A DNA stretch of 10,317 nucleotides from Cyclostephanos tholiformis (GCA_036939975.1 JALLPB010002539.1:1-10317); one strand, 5' to 3'; shown: positions 1 through 8,528, counted from the stretch's first letter. Made by a program: numbers and translations. Notes: generated by a model not told the origin, from the letters alone.

Positions 1-305
1 AGGTCATGGTTGAGGCTGTAAACCACCTCACTCTGCATCCCACTTCCATATTATACATATATTTCCCTTGTACCATAGCACCGTATGATGGTAGCCTACC
101 ACATGGTAGGCACCCCAACTACATGCTAATTACACCCTTTTACTAGAAGACCACCAGACTACACCCCTCCATCGTCCCGACGCGGACATTGGAGTGTGTG
201 TTGGTCCGCCCGTGTGCTTAGTGAATGTGCGGGAGCTGAGAATGGCAAAAATTGGAACAAACGCTGGTTATTTATCCTATTTATTGGGGTGATTAATTGC
301 GGCTG
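1..305. other. Non-coding leader upstream of the LINE endonuclease fragment
   Basis: No convincing reading frame lies here. The frame of the endonuclease fragment is closed by TAA at 294-296, so the coding relic begins at ATG 306. The stretch holds two abutting inverted repeats (71-93 and 94-111, listed separately). It may be the 5' untranslated part of the LINE or older flanking DNA; the LINE's 5' boundary cannot be fixed from one copy. Confidence 0.5.
71..111. repeat. Two abutting stem-loops
   Basis: TACCAT (71-76) pairs with ATGGTA (88-93) around an 11-base loop. GCCTACC (94-100) then pairs with GGTAGGC (105-111) around the 4-base loop ACAT. The hairpins share no base and have no gap between them. 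The short motif ACC/GGT recurs in both, so alternative pairings are possible. No function can be assigned. Confidence 0.6.
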
Positions 306-611
306 ATGGCAACCACATTGGCATCCCCTCAGTCGGGGGATAGCGGGACCTTCTCATTCGCGACATGGAACATTCGTTGCGGTTGGAATACTGGGCTTTC
401 ATTGGCAGCCAAAGGGTTGGCGCAAATGGGAGTTGGATGCGCCATACTTACAGAGGTGAAAATTACCACCAACAAATATCCAAAATACGCGTCGGGGTAC
501 AAGATCATCTTGTCGAAGGCGACAAGCCACAGTCAGGGGTAAGGGGGGGATTGCCCTGCTGTGGAAAGAAGGACATAATTCTTTCAAGGTGGAGGCAGCC
601 AATGTGGTCAC
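306..611 (+). pseudogene. LINE APE-type endonuclease, N-terminal fragment
   Basis: This is the start of the endonuclease that would nick target DNA for target-primed reverse transcription. ATG 306 is the first in-frame start after TAA 294-296. FATWNIRCG (residues 19-27 from that ATG) resembles the first conserved strand of the exonuclease-endonuclease-phosphatase fold, and ILTEVK carries the metal-binding Glu. The frame ends at TAA 540-542, but reading continues one frame over as GIALLWKEGHNSF. Removing one G from the GGGG at 536-539 restores continuity. Protein similarity stops around 607-611, exactly where the copia LTR begins. The catalytic Asp/His region of the domain is absent, so the fragment cannot be active. 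The LINE identity is supported by the RT block on the same strand. Confidence 0.75.
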
Positions 612-924
612 TGTTAGAAAAGCACTGTATCCATCACAGCCGCTCGTCTGTGTTAAAATCGGTCTATAGTGATACTAAAAAGGCATTGTCATGCCCAGTA
701 GTCCCTATAGTTGCTGTTGCATAGAGGTGATTATTTTAAGAGTGAGGGTTTGCTCACAAAAGCTCGGTTCAAAGTCTATTACGATAGCTTGAAGATATCA
801 TATTTGGATCTTTCCATAAGATACCATAATTTGGATCTTGGATCTTTCGTGTCTTTCCTAGGTTCAAGTAAAATTAAGATCACTCAAATTTTTGCATCCT
901 TTCTTGGAGATTGTATCTCCAACA
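612..924 (-). repeat. 3' LTR of the copia element (solo in this window)
   Basis: Read on the - strand it begins TGTTGGAGAT at 924 and ends TTTTCTAACA at 612. This gives the TG...CA ends and short inverted termini (TGTTGG/CTAACA) typical of copia LTRs. The length of 313 bp is normal for the group. Its first bases form a perfect hairpin: 8-base arms at 904-911 and 915-922 with a 3-base loop. Inside are three copies of GGATCTT on the + strand (806-812, 833-839, 840-846), two of them in direct tandem, which might be promoter-associated repeats. The left boundary falls where the LINE endonuclease reading stops. Confidence 0.75.
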
Positions 925-1006
925 CACTCCTGCGGTGCTTACTGCTCCAGCAGAATGCACCGAACCAGCAAAAATGTAATGAAAACAAAGACGTCACAAA
1001 TAAATG
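925..1006 (-). other. Copia 3' untranslated spacer with weak polypurine tract
   Basis: This 82-base spacer lies between the restored end of RNase H and the LTR. On the - strand the bases next to the LTR read CGCAGGAGTG before TGTTGG. This is the expected place for the polypurine tract that primes plus-strand DNA synthesis, but it is interrupted by pyrimidines, so the call is weak. Confidence 0.4.
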
Positions 1007-2561
1007 TCAGTCGACGTCAAACCACATAGGAACAGCTCCCATTAGCATATCCCTGAATTTGAGAAACACTTCCCTGAAGAGGCTTAGTCAGAAAATCTGC
1101 AATCATTTTGTCTGTGGGACACCACACAACAGTAAGATCGCCTTTTGCAATACAGTCCGCCACATAGTAATACCTAACCTCAATATGTTTGGTGCGCTTA
1201 GAGCTAGATGTACGACCATTCTTCTCCAATAAGATTGCACTCTTATTATCTTGGTACAAAATGTTGTCTGATATGCCAATGCCCTGCGCATTCATAAACA
1301 ACCTAGTCCATAAAATCTGCGGCAACATTTCATCAACAGCCACTAACTCACTGATTGTAGAGCTGCGTGTATTGCATTTTGCCTTTGTCGATTGCACCAT
1401 TGGACAACCGCGGCCCATAGTCAATGCTCCACCAGTGTGCCCCCTCATATCGTGGTGTGTGGCAAACGATGCATCAATGTACCAATGTAGCACACCAGTG
1501 TTCTGTGCTCCGAGGATCAGTGGGAGCGCAAGAGTTTGCTGCAAATAGTATATGAGATGACCGAGCTTCCACCAGTCATCTTCATCCAGTTCCCTGACTC
1601 TGGTAGTTAGGAAAGCAATGGAAAGGGCTGTATCGGGTCGAGCCCGTTTCGTGACGTATAACATCATAGCCACAATTCTGTGGAAAGCTTTGGCCTTCAT
1701 TTTTCCAAGCTTCACTTGATCGTCATTTATCTTGAATAAATCAGCAGGTGCTGCAGTTGCAATCTTCTTGCGCTTAATCACTCGCTCAAACCCATCACCT
1801 AGCTTAGAAATGGTATCGTCCCACTCCTTGATAATGTCTTGGATATAGTTGGTCATGGAGACACTCACCACACCAGTGGTAGTGAAGTTGAGCTTCATAC
1901 CGAGATATGTATGGACCTTACCTCTGGCCACTTTCATCTCGCCACTGCCATCCGTGAAAATTGACTCGTAATCACGGCGCAGCCAATCGATAGTATCGTC
2001 GTTGACTTTAACGATCTCATGGGAGATTTTACAGTTGTCGACGTGGAAACAGATGGTGGATTGCTTTCCTTCAATAAGCTTGTTCCACACACATGGGTCA
2101 TATGGGTTCATCACATAGCCCTGTTCCATCAAGCTATCTGAAAACTTGCGGTAGTACAACAATGAGATCATTGTACCATAGATTGCATTAAAGCATTCAA
2201 CTAGCAAAACTTTCATGCCCTTCTTATCTGTGGTTACAAACGGACCATAGACTTTAGGGGCTGCCTTGGTTAACCAGTCAACCAGTACACCTCGCAGCCT
2301 AATGATCACTTGGTCCTTAGGGTTATCAACTCGCGTTTGAATGAACGCATTGGGGATATCAATCACAGCGACATCACGTCTTTCATGTGCATCGACAATC
2401 GAGGTTAGTAAAACAGCTTCGGTGGAAACAGTGGGAGAGCTTGATTCCTCTTTTGTCAGGAAATCCCGCTGCATATTACCACCAGCAACCACTCTTGCCT
2501 TGGTCTTGCCATCTTGTTTCTTTACGACAAACATATGGCTCTCGAGAACCCTCTTCTTGTG
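1007..2561 (-). pseudogene. Copia pol: reverse transcriptase and RNase H
   Basis: Residue numbers count from ATG 2534. The RT starts with the VVKK..KARVVAGG motif near residues 3-19. The first catalytic Asp lies in AVIDIPNAF (D59). The second motif reads FHVDNCK, so D166 is kept but the expected partner Asp is Asn (N167, codon AAC at 2036-2034). That alone should abolish polymerisation. RNase H follows, with D354 (YIDASF), E396 (TISELVAVDE) and D429 (YQDNKS), then the ADFLTKPLQG signature (residues 479-488). Near 1062-1070 a frameshift diverts the C-terminus: the open frame ends at 1017, while the adjacent frame reads FRDMLMGAV and stops at 1007-1009. Upstream TAG 2562-2564 separates it from the rest of pol in the same frame. 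Confidence 0.9.
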
Positions 2562-2894
2562 CTAGTTGGTTAGCTCAGAGTATCTTTTTGGGACAAACGT
2601 ATCCCTCCAATGCAACTGGCTAACTTCCTTTACACCAGCATCCTCTGCATCAGTGCCCCATTGCTTCAAGGCAGCCCTGAGGGACAATTGTTGCAAAAAT
2701 GAATATGCAACGCCAGCATCGTGTTGGTACCTGTCATCGTAAAGATACGACTGACCTAACTGGGTAGTGGCCAACGCCATGGCTGCAAAAGCATATTTCT
2801 GCCCAGTCATGCTGGGCTTGTAGCTCTGCACTTGCTTGCGCTCACGAGTCGAGCGCCTAACTCCAATCCCATCTCGGCCTACTTGTGCCTGTTC
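2562..2894 (-). pseudogene. Copia pol: linker between integrase and reverse transcriptase
   Basis: This in-frame segment runs between TGA 2895-2897 and TAG 2562-2564. It has about 110 codons, including RSTRERKQVQSYKPS and LHWRDTFVPK. It occupies the place of the poorly conserved linker leading into copia RT. No catalytic residues are expected here. Both bounding stops are substitutions: the frame is identical before, within and after, so the segment is part of one former polyprotein rather than a separate gene. Confidence 0.75.
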
Positions 2895-4376
2895 TCACTC
2901 GTTGTCATTCATCTGAACAAGGTCGAGGGGGTCGGCGTGACTGTCGAAATCATGATCGACGTCAAAAGCATCTATAAGGTCAGGAACCGCTTCGGCTGGG
3001 TCCTGTGGAAAGCTTTCCACTCCTGGGATTTTGGCAGGCTTGGTAGACTCCAGGAGGTGCACTCCTGGAAAATCATTGTCAGCCGCGACATTGTCGGAGT
3101 TGTCTAAGGTCTCGAGAGCAAGGTCGCCTATAGGAAATCCTTGGCGATCAGCGAAGACAGGCTGAGATGGTTGGCCTAAGGCCAATCTCTCCAATCGAGC
3201 GATCACATCCGCCGTCATCGGGAGATGCACCCACTGCCGGCGTACCACGACGCTCTTGGTATCCAGAGCAAAACATTTATGGCCACCTTGCACATTGCCA
3301 CTTGGTCCAAGTGCGATTGCCCCTCGAGTTCTTGCCAACATACTGTTACGTGGTGTACCTTCCTCAGATATTTGGCAATAACAGCCAAAAGGAATCGAAC
3401 AAAACTTATAATGCACGACCTCACTGGTCATGATTTGCTTTGGGCTCCAACCCGAAATACCCCCTTTAACAGGAAATAAATTTAGCTGTTTGGTAACGAA
3501 CAACACAGAATGTATTGTCACCAGCGCAGGAAGGGCATTGCAAGGTACACTGTACCGCACTGCACGGACCCGTTCTTTGATGACACGGATCTTCCTCTCA
3601 ATTTCTGGAACATGCTCGTTAGCACTGGCCAGGTTCAATGTCGGACCACCATATAGCTCCAACTGAATCAAGTCCTGAAGTGGCTTGAATTCACCATCCC
3701 CCTTGATAAACACAATTTGAAATCCACGCTGAAGGTAGAAGTTGTGCATATTTTTTAAAGCTTTGAAGATGGTAGGTATCTTCCTATCGGACATATGAGT
3801 CACCGACAGAAAACAAATCCGCAGACTGAGAGTCGCGAAGTATGGGATGTTGTTGACAAAAAATATGTCAATGACAAGTGTGACGCACCTGTGTAGCAAC
3901 CTAATTTGTTTGGGCACTGGAATCACGTCCTGGGACACCATTGGGGATTTCCTACAGATGGTGTTACCTTTGAGCATTGGTACCTGATGACCCCAAACCT
4001 TGAGGGCAACATCCACATCTTGGTGGATCACAGGACAATCCTTGAGCATGTTGGCTTTAACAATCCACTTATAATCCTGAACGGACGGGAATCCCAACCC
4101 TGCCTGGAGATCGCGTGCTTGTTGAGCACTTGCAATTTGCCGCTTGGTGAACAGTTTCATATTTTCAGCCACCGTCTCAACGAACGAGTAACTAGCTTGA
4201 CTTCAAGAGTCATTCAGATCAAGAACATGGAGCCCACTCGAGTGAGGCTTGAAGACCATGTCTGGATATCCACGCTTGGCTCAATGGATAATAAAGTCAT
4301 CTCCATCATAACTGACGTTGTATTTGAGCTTGACTTGGGAGAGAGAAAGGATATTGGTCATTGCATCCGTGGAAAA
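2895..4376 (-). pseudogene. Copia pol: pre-integrase region and integrase
   Basis: Integrase would insert the cDNA into host DNA. Residues are numbered from ATG 4172. The DDE triad is represented by D102 (VIDIFFVN), D159 (KGDGEF) and a Glu within VPEIERKIR (E190 or E192). A C-terminal region follows, with the conserved-looking PRNSMLARTRGAI and LGPSGN. Upstream, 4376-4173 encodes FSTDAMTNILSL and YPDMVFK, typical of the pre-integrase segment. That part is broken by TGA at 4281-4283 and 4203-4205 and is separated from the protease by TGA 4377-4379. All three stops are in the common pol frame. The acidic C-terminal tail (many Asp near residues 385-425) ends at TGA 2895-2897, the fourth stop in this frame, beyond which the same frame continues. 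Confidence 0.85.
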
Positions 4377-4919
4377 TCAGACCGTTTTCTTGAAACCATC
4401 GACATCGGCAATGGACGAGATGGGCAATTTTCCACCGTTACTTTCAAGTTTGAGGTGACTCTCAGCCTTTCTGACATTACCAACCAGCGTAGGGTTGCAG
4501 AAGACATGGACTGATGATTGGTTGTCTAGTAAGATGAAGTCCCGCAGCAATAGAGAGAATGACGCAAATACAAAGCCATGATTCTTGATTCCAAGGCGAC
4601 CGACCTGAGCATGAGACTGAGCTCCACTGCTGTCATCGTCAGAGAGGTTGTCAACTACCTCAGAAACTTGGCTTAGTGCCTTGCCAAAAGTCTTGATTGT
4701 CTTGTTCATTTCGCCAAACATCTTACTAATATCCGACTTGGATGAGATGGAAGAACTGGATGATTTATTAGATTTTGTAGACTTGGCTTTGCTCTTGTCA
4801 TCGGCAGGCGTCAACTTCACTGTGCACGCAGCCTTGGGGTTTCCTTTCTTGCCACAGCGGAAACACTCTTTGTCCTTGTAAAACTCCTTGTCGAATTCAA
4901 CCTTCTTCACTTTAGCTCC
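4377..4919 (-). pseudogene. Copia gag C-terminus (zinc knuckle) and protease
   Basis: Numbering is from ATG 4910. The nucleocapsid zinc knuckle spans residues 16-29 (4865-4824): C-x2-C-x4-N-x4-C. The third ligand, normally His, is Asn24, so metal and RNA binding is probably lost. A Lys/Ser-rich linker follows (residues 30-64, with SSSSS). The aspartic protease motif is FILLDNQSSVHVFCN, with the catalytic Asp at D129 (4526-4524). DNQS replaces the more familiar D-S/T-G, as I recall for CoDi-like elements. TGA 4377-4379 ends the open stretch where related proteins appear to have Trp (TGG to TGA), and pol continues in the same frame. Confidence 0.82.
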
Positions 4920-6108
4920 CCCTTCTTTCCTTTCTGGGCTAAAGCAGTACCCTCCAATGCAGCTACAGCGGTAGGCTTTTTGGAGTACTTGTCCAGCAGC
5001 AGGAGGGTCTGGACAGGGGTGACGAGGTAATTATCACTTCCTTTAGTGAAATCGTCGGATAAGTCAGACTTGATTTTGTCGTGGCTTGGTCCTGCAGTCT
5101 TGAGAAGTCCAAATGAACCGCTCTCTTGACAGGACCCTAATCGCAGCTTGCTCACTGGGACCCAATGCTGCAAACGGCTTCTTGTGCTCAAGGTTGGCAC
5201 AGTAATCGAGGGTCTTGTCATTTGCAAACACGCACCCGACAGACTCTGCAACTTTCACTTTGGTAGAGAATCGCTCGTACCATTCAGTGTTGTTGTTGTT
5301 GCCTTGCTTGGCATTAAAAACTTGGCAATATTGGTCCCAAACTGCAGCCACAGGATACTGATCCTCGGTCTGCTTGAGCACCACACTCTCAATGAGCTTA
5401 TAGAGCTCAAGAGGCTTGTAAGATGCGCTGACCGCCATCCAATTCTTTTCTTGCTTAAGCTTGTCTTGCAAGAGTTGAGTGCATTGACCAAAGATCAGTG
5501 CAAAGACTTGTCCACGGACCGTCACAAGCTTGTCTTGATGGGCACTGTAGGATTTGCCTTGATTGTAGTAGAGTGCTGCTTCCTCGGAAGTCAGTGTATG
5601 GGACCTCCTGAAGTGACTCGTACGTAAGATTGGCAATCTCGTTTTTGAGCTTTGCTATGGACAGCAACATCTCAGAATCTGCGGTCCTGGCCACTACTTG
5701 GAGCTTGAGATTGGCGAGCTGGGTCTGCATGGCTGATAGCAAATTGGACTGCTTCTGCCGAACAAGTGCCTCATACGCGACATGCCTCGTCTTGATGGCT
5801 TGAGTGTACTCGGGCTGGTCGATCACGACCTGAACTTGACTTTTCAGCTCGTTGGCTATGTCCTCGCCATACTTGATTCCGGCGTACTGCTGGATCTTCT
5901 CTTGGGTGATGCGCATCGTATCGGCAGCGCTGTGACCGCCATAATCGAACACATGATGTTCAAGCTCTTTACATAGTCCCACCTTCGTGGACTTGGGCTT
6001 GGTTGAGTATCCTTGCCCGCGGCCAGCCCTTCCGGCACCGCCGTGACCATCACGGCCTCCCCAACCGTCGGTCTTGCTCCGGCCGCCACCGGATCTTGCT
6101 GGAGCCAT
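4907..6108 (-). pseudogene. Copia gag (capsid region), three frame changes
   Basis: Gag would form the virus-like particle that packages element RNA. ATG 6108-6106 is preferred; the only upstream in-frame start candidates are non-ATG. It opens with a Gly/Arg-rich tail (MAPARSGGGRSKTDG...), then KELEHHVFDYG and MRITQEKIQQYAG, which resemble diatom copia Gag. Three open blocks must be combined: 6108 to about 5615, about 5615 to about 5115, and about 5120 to 4907. The middle block contains FGQCTQLLQDKLKQ, YKPLELYKLIESV and EWYERFSTKVKV. The last block runs into the C5 tract at 4918-4922 (G5 on the coding strand), where one missing G would restore continuity into the zinc-knuckle frame. Three shifts in 1.2 kb make decay much likelier than programmed frameshifting. 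Confidence 0.8.
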
Positions 6109-6109
6109 C

Positions 6110-6121
6110 CTTGACACCAAA
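6110..6121 (-). promoter_or_regulatory. Possible primer-binding site of the copia element
   Basis: On the - strand, just upstream of the gag ATG, the sequence reads TTGGTGTCAAGG. It resembles the TGGTATCAGAG-type site complementary to initiator Met tRNA that follows the 5' LTR in many copia elements. The match is partial (about 8 of 11), and no LTR end sits before it, so this is a position-supported guess. Confidence 0.35.
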
Positions 6122-6215
6122 CGTCGACTTCCAGTTGGCTATCGTCCCGGTTGTGCGATCGAATTGTTCGATACAACCCGATCACGAGAGGACGTAAATC
6201 TTCGCATGCACGATG
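6122..6215 (+). other. Junction between copia gag leader and LINE
   Basis: The copia part ends at or soon after 6122. LINE protein similarity is recognisable from about 6216. The bases between have no confident assignment: the RT frame is closed by TAA 6195-6197, and other frames give only weakly LINE-like sequence. This should be where the missing 5' LTR and the missing endonuclease/linker meet, so it is the probable deletion breakpoint. Confidence 0.5.
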
Positions 6216-7612
6216 CAGCGGCAGATATGGACAGCACTTTGCAGAGACTGCGCAACCAGGACAGCCCACATTGGTGAGTGCATAGAGCACAAATTAGCGG
6301 GGGGCAATGTCCAGGAGGCATTTCGCCACCTCAAAGGATGGTACCGGGCTGCGTCGGAGACGACAACCCGCCCTTGCCCACAGACATTGGAGTGGCAGAC
6401 GGCCGAGCGGATCGCGTTATATGCTTGGAGGGACTCCCCTGGAGAGCCCCTCCCTATCAACATTGACCCAATCCTTGTCGACAACGGGACTCAAACAGAC
6501 AGTGAAGTGAGGGCGGCAGCTCAGGACTTGACAAATGGCCGCGCAGGAGGTGCATCAGGAATGCGCGCAGAGGATGTCAAAACATGGCTGCAGGGGATAA
6601 AGCTTGAGGAGGACTTGGAAACCGGTCCGGCTAACATGGGGGCGGGGAGTCACTGGCGATTGTTCCTATCGCTGGTACAAGCCATCTGGGACCATGGTGA
6701 TATCTCACCCCAACTCCTTTGGGTTATAGTTGTCCTCATCCTCAAAGGGGGAGGGGACTACCGAGGTATTGGCCTCTTGGAACCGATGTGGAAGGTATGC
6801 AAATGCGTTATGGACAAATGTCTTAACGTGTTTGACCTACACAAGAGTCTCCACGGCTGCCGCGCAGGACGCAGAACTGGCACAGCCGGAATAGAGGCAA
6901 AGCTTGCCCAACAGCTGGCCCACCTACAACAGGTCCCCTTTTATGGAATTTTCTTGGACCTCAAGAAGGCATTTGACGCAATGGATTGAGAGAGATGCCT
7001 CCTGATCTTGGAGGGATATGGCGCCGGTCCGAGCATGATCCGGCTAATCCGCACCTTTTGGACGAACGCGACAATGGTCTGCCGCACGTCCGCAATTACG
7101 GGATACCATTTCGTGCAGGCCACAGCGTCACCCAAGGAGGCCCCCTGTCGCCAAAATTGTTCAACATCCTTGTCGACGCGGTAGCGAGGGAGTGGCTGTG
7201 CAAACTGTGGGAGAAATGCAGCGAGGTAATGGCGGAGGAGGAGCTAGAACAACTGATGGCAACCTTCTTTGCCATATTCTATGTCGACGATGCATACCTT
7301 GCGTCACGTGACCTGGACTTCCTCCAATTAGCATTGGACATCCTTGTCAGTCTTTTCGCGCAAGTGGGGCTTGAAACCAATGTCACGAAAACCCAGGCAA
7401 TGATCTGCACCCCCGGCAGCATTCGCACCCAACTACCAGAGGCATCATATTGGAGGATGGGACAGGGGATTGTCTTGGCAGCAGAGTGGGACACGCGGAT
7501 GGTCCAATGTCGAGAATGCGACATAACCATCAGCGCAAACTCCATGTGCTGCCACCTGGCGGACCAGCACGACATATACCAAGGGGTAGTTATGCCGCAG
7601 GAGTACTTGGAA
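6198..7612 (+). pseudogene. LINE reverse transcriptase, fingers and palm
   Basis: This domain would copy element RNA from the nicked target. In order it shows the pre-RT signature HLKGWYRAASE (near 6330), GRAGGASGMRAEDVKTW, the template-binding region GGGDYRGIGLL, motif A FLDLKKAFDAMD (6951-6986), motif B TQGGPLSPKLFN (near 7130) and motif C FYVDDAYLASRD, with YVDD at 7280-7291. All catalytic Asp residues are present. The frame is broken by TGA 6987-6989, where relatives appear to have Arg (CGA to TGA), and by a missing base near 7091-7093. From there the second frame runs open to TGA 7613-7615. It lies downstream of and on the same strand as the endonuclease fragment, with the copia element between. 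Confidence 0.9.
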
Positions 7613-7846
7613 TGATGCCCGAGCGTGCTGTACCAAGCCCACCCCCAGTACGACGGCAAGCTGGCTTGCCCAGTGCCGGGATGCCTTGGAATATTGGCAG
7701 ACGGTTGGATGATAAGGCGGCATTTTTGGGACCTCCACCCTTTCGATTGAGTGTTCGTCCCGAAAGAGGGCACCTTCCCCCGCTGCAAACGGTGCAGTAT
7801 GCAGGTCAACCCTGCATACCCACGACATGCCAGGACGAAGGAATGC
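7508..7846 (+). other. Three successive zinc-finger-like motifs in the LINE protein
   Basis: Downstream of the YVDD palm the LINE protein has three Cys/His clusters. The first is at 7508-7570, C-x2-C-x11-H-x4-H (starts CRECD, ends HLADQH). The second is at 7667-7738, C-x4-C-x12-H-x4-H (starts CPVPGC, ends HFWDLH). The third is at 7784-7846, C-x2-C-x10-H-x5-C (starts CKRC, ends HARTKEC). The first two fit C2H2 spacing; the third is a CCHC variant. They may bind target DNA or element RNA. TGA 7613-7615 and TGA 7748-7750 fall between them, but all ligands survive. Confidence 0.7.
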
Positions 7847-8528
7847 CAGGTTGGCACCGACAGGCGGCTCCAACGTGAATCGGCAATCGCATCTGCGCTT
7901 GCCCTCCGCCGCGAGTTCACTGTCCGAGGGGACGTATTGGAACGCGTTGAGGTTTTTAAGTACCTCGGTCAATTACTCGCACAAGACAACGACGACGTGC
8001 AAGCTATCCGACAACAGCTATGGAAAGCTAGGGGAGTATGGGCCTGTGTGGGGCAGGTGCTACGCGGGGAGAACACCACCCCATGGTTAGCTGCTAAATT
8101 TTACAAAGCAGTTGTCCAAGCCATCCTGCTATATGGCAGCGAGACATGGAACATTTCCAAAACCGCCCTGGCACGGTTACAGGGGTTCCATATCTGTGCT
8201 GCTTATCGGATGGCATGCATACATCGCCCAAAGAAGAGGGCGTTCGGTGTTTGGACGTACCCAAGGATGGCCGACATGCTGGAGGAGTGCGGGATGCACT
8301 CCATTGTGGAGTACATCAACAAACGGCGACCAGACAATTGCAGTGAACGTGGCAACCCGGCCCATACTGGAGGAATGCAGACAGGGCAAACGGCAGCGGG
8401 GGTCTATGCGCAGACAGTGGTTATGGGAACAACCGATAGAGTTTGACCAGATTGATCCCCCTGGCGACTTGGACGACCCCCCGGCTGCTACCCCCCGCGA
8501 ACTGAGGATGGGGCAGAGGGAAGTGTGA
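7613..8528 (+). pseudogene. LINE protein C-terminal region after the RT palm
   Basis: This continues the RT protein in the same frame past TGA 7613-7615, then past TGA 7748-7750. It holds the second and third zinc-finger-like motifs, then GDVLERVEVFKYLGQLLAQD, AAKFYKAVVQAI and ILLYGSETW, signatures that commonly follow the RT palm and thumb in non-LTR elements, then CAAYRMACIHRP and a Trp/Tyr-containing tail. Near 8330-8331 one extra C shifts the frame: dropping it gives QTIAVNVATRPILEEC, and the reading runs to TGA 8526-8528. So the last about 66 codons lie in another frame. The C-terminus looks full length, meaning the LINE was not truncated at its 3' end. Confidence 0.85.

Larger units (their letters stand above)
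612..6122 (-). mobile_element. Ty1/copia LTR retrotransposon (CoDi-like), lacking its 5' LTR
   Basis: On the - strand the order is primer-binding-site-like sequence, gag, zinc knuckle, protease, integrase, reverse transcriptase, RNase H, LTR. Integrase before RT is the copia (Pseudoviridae-type) order and separates it from gypsy elements. The protein resembles diatom CoDi polyproteins, as judged from memory. Only the 3' LTR (612-924) is present; beyond the presumed primer site (about 6122) the sequence is not LTR. From about 4919 to about 1070 pol stays in one reading frame, broken only by five stop codons, whereas gag needs three frame changes. The presumed target half-site left of the LTR is GTCAC (607-611), but its partner has been deleted, so a duplication cannot be confirmed. 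Confidence 0.88.

Noticed and set aside
607..611. GTCAC as a target-site duplication of the copia insertion
   Set aside because: The matching copy should lie beyond the 5' LTR, which is deleted, so there is nothing to compare it with.
711..1232. A 173-codon + strand open frame
   Set aside because: It covers the copia LTR and is antisense to RNase H. It is explained by the element on the other strand.
3906..4514. A 202-codon + strand open frame
   Set aside because: It is antisense to copia integrase and protease, whose catalytic motifs are clear on the - strand.
1009..6129. A 9-bp inverted repeat, AGTCGACGT at 1009-1017 and ACGTCGACT at 6121-6129, near both ends of the copia internal region
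   Set aside because: It does not extend beyond nine bases, its core is the palindrome GTCGAC, and many 9-bp inverted matches are expected by chance in 10 kb. Its place at the junction is probably coincidence.
2562..7750. TGA read as an amino acid (alternative genetic code or selenocysteine)
   Set aside because: The TGA positions seem to stand for different residues in relatives (Arg in some, Trp in one). TAG also occurs, and true frameshifts and catalytic losses show the elements are simply decayed.
7279..7972. Two - strand open frames (213 and 175 codons) over the LINE RT
   Set aside because: They lie wholly antisense to well-supported RT and zinc-finger sequence and show no protein motifs.
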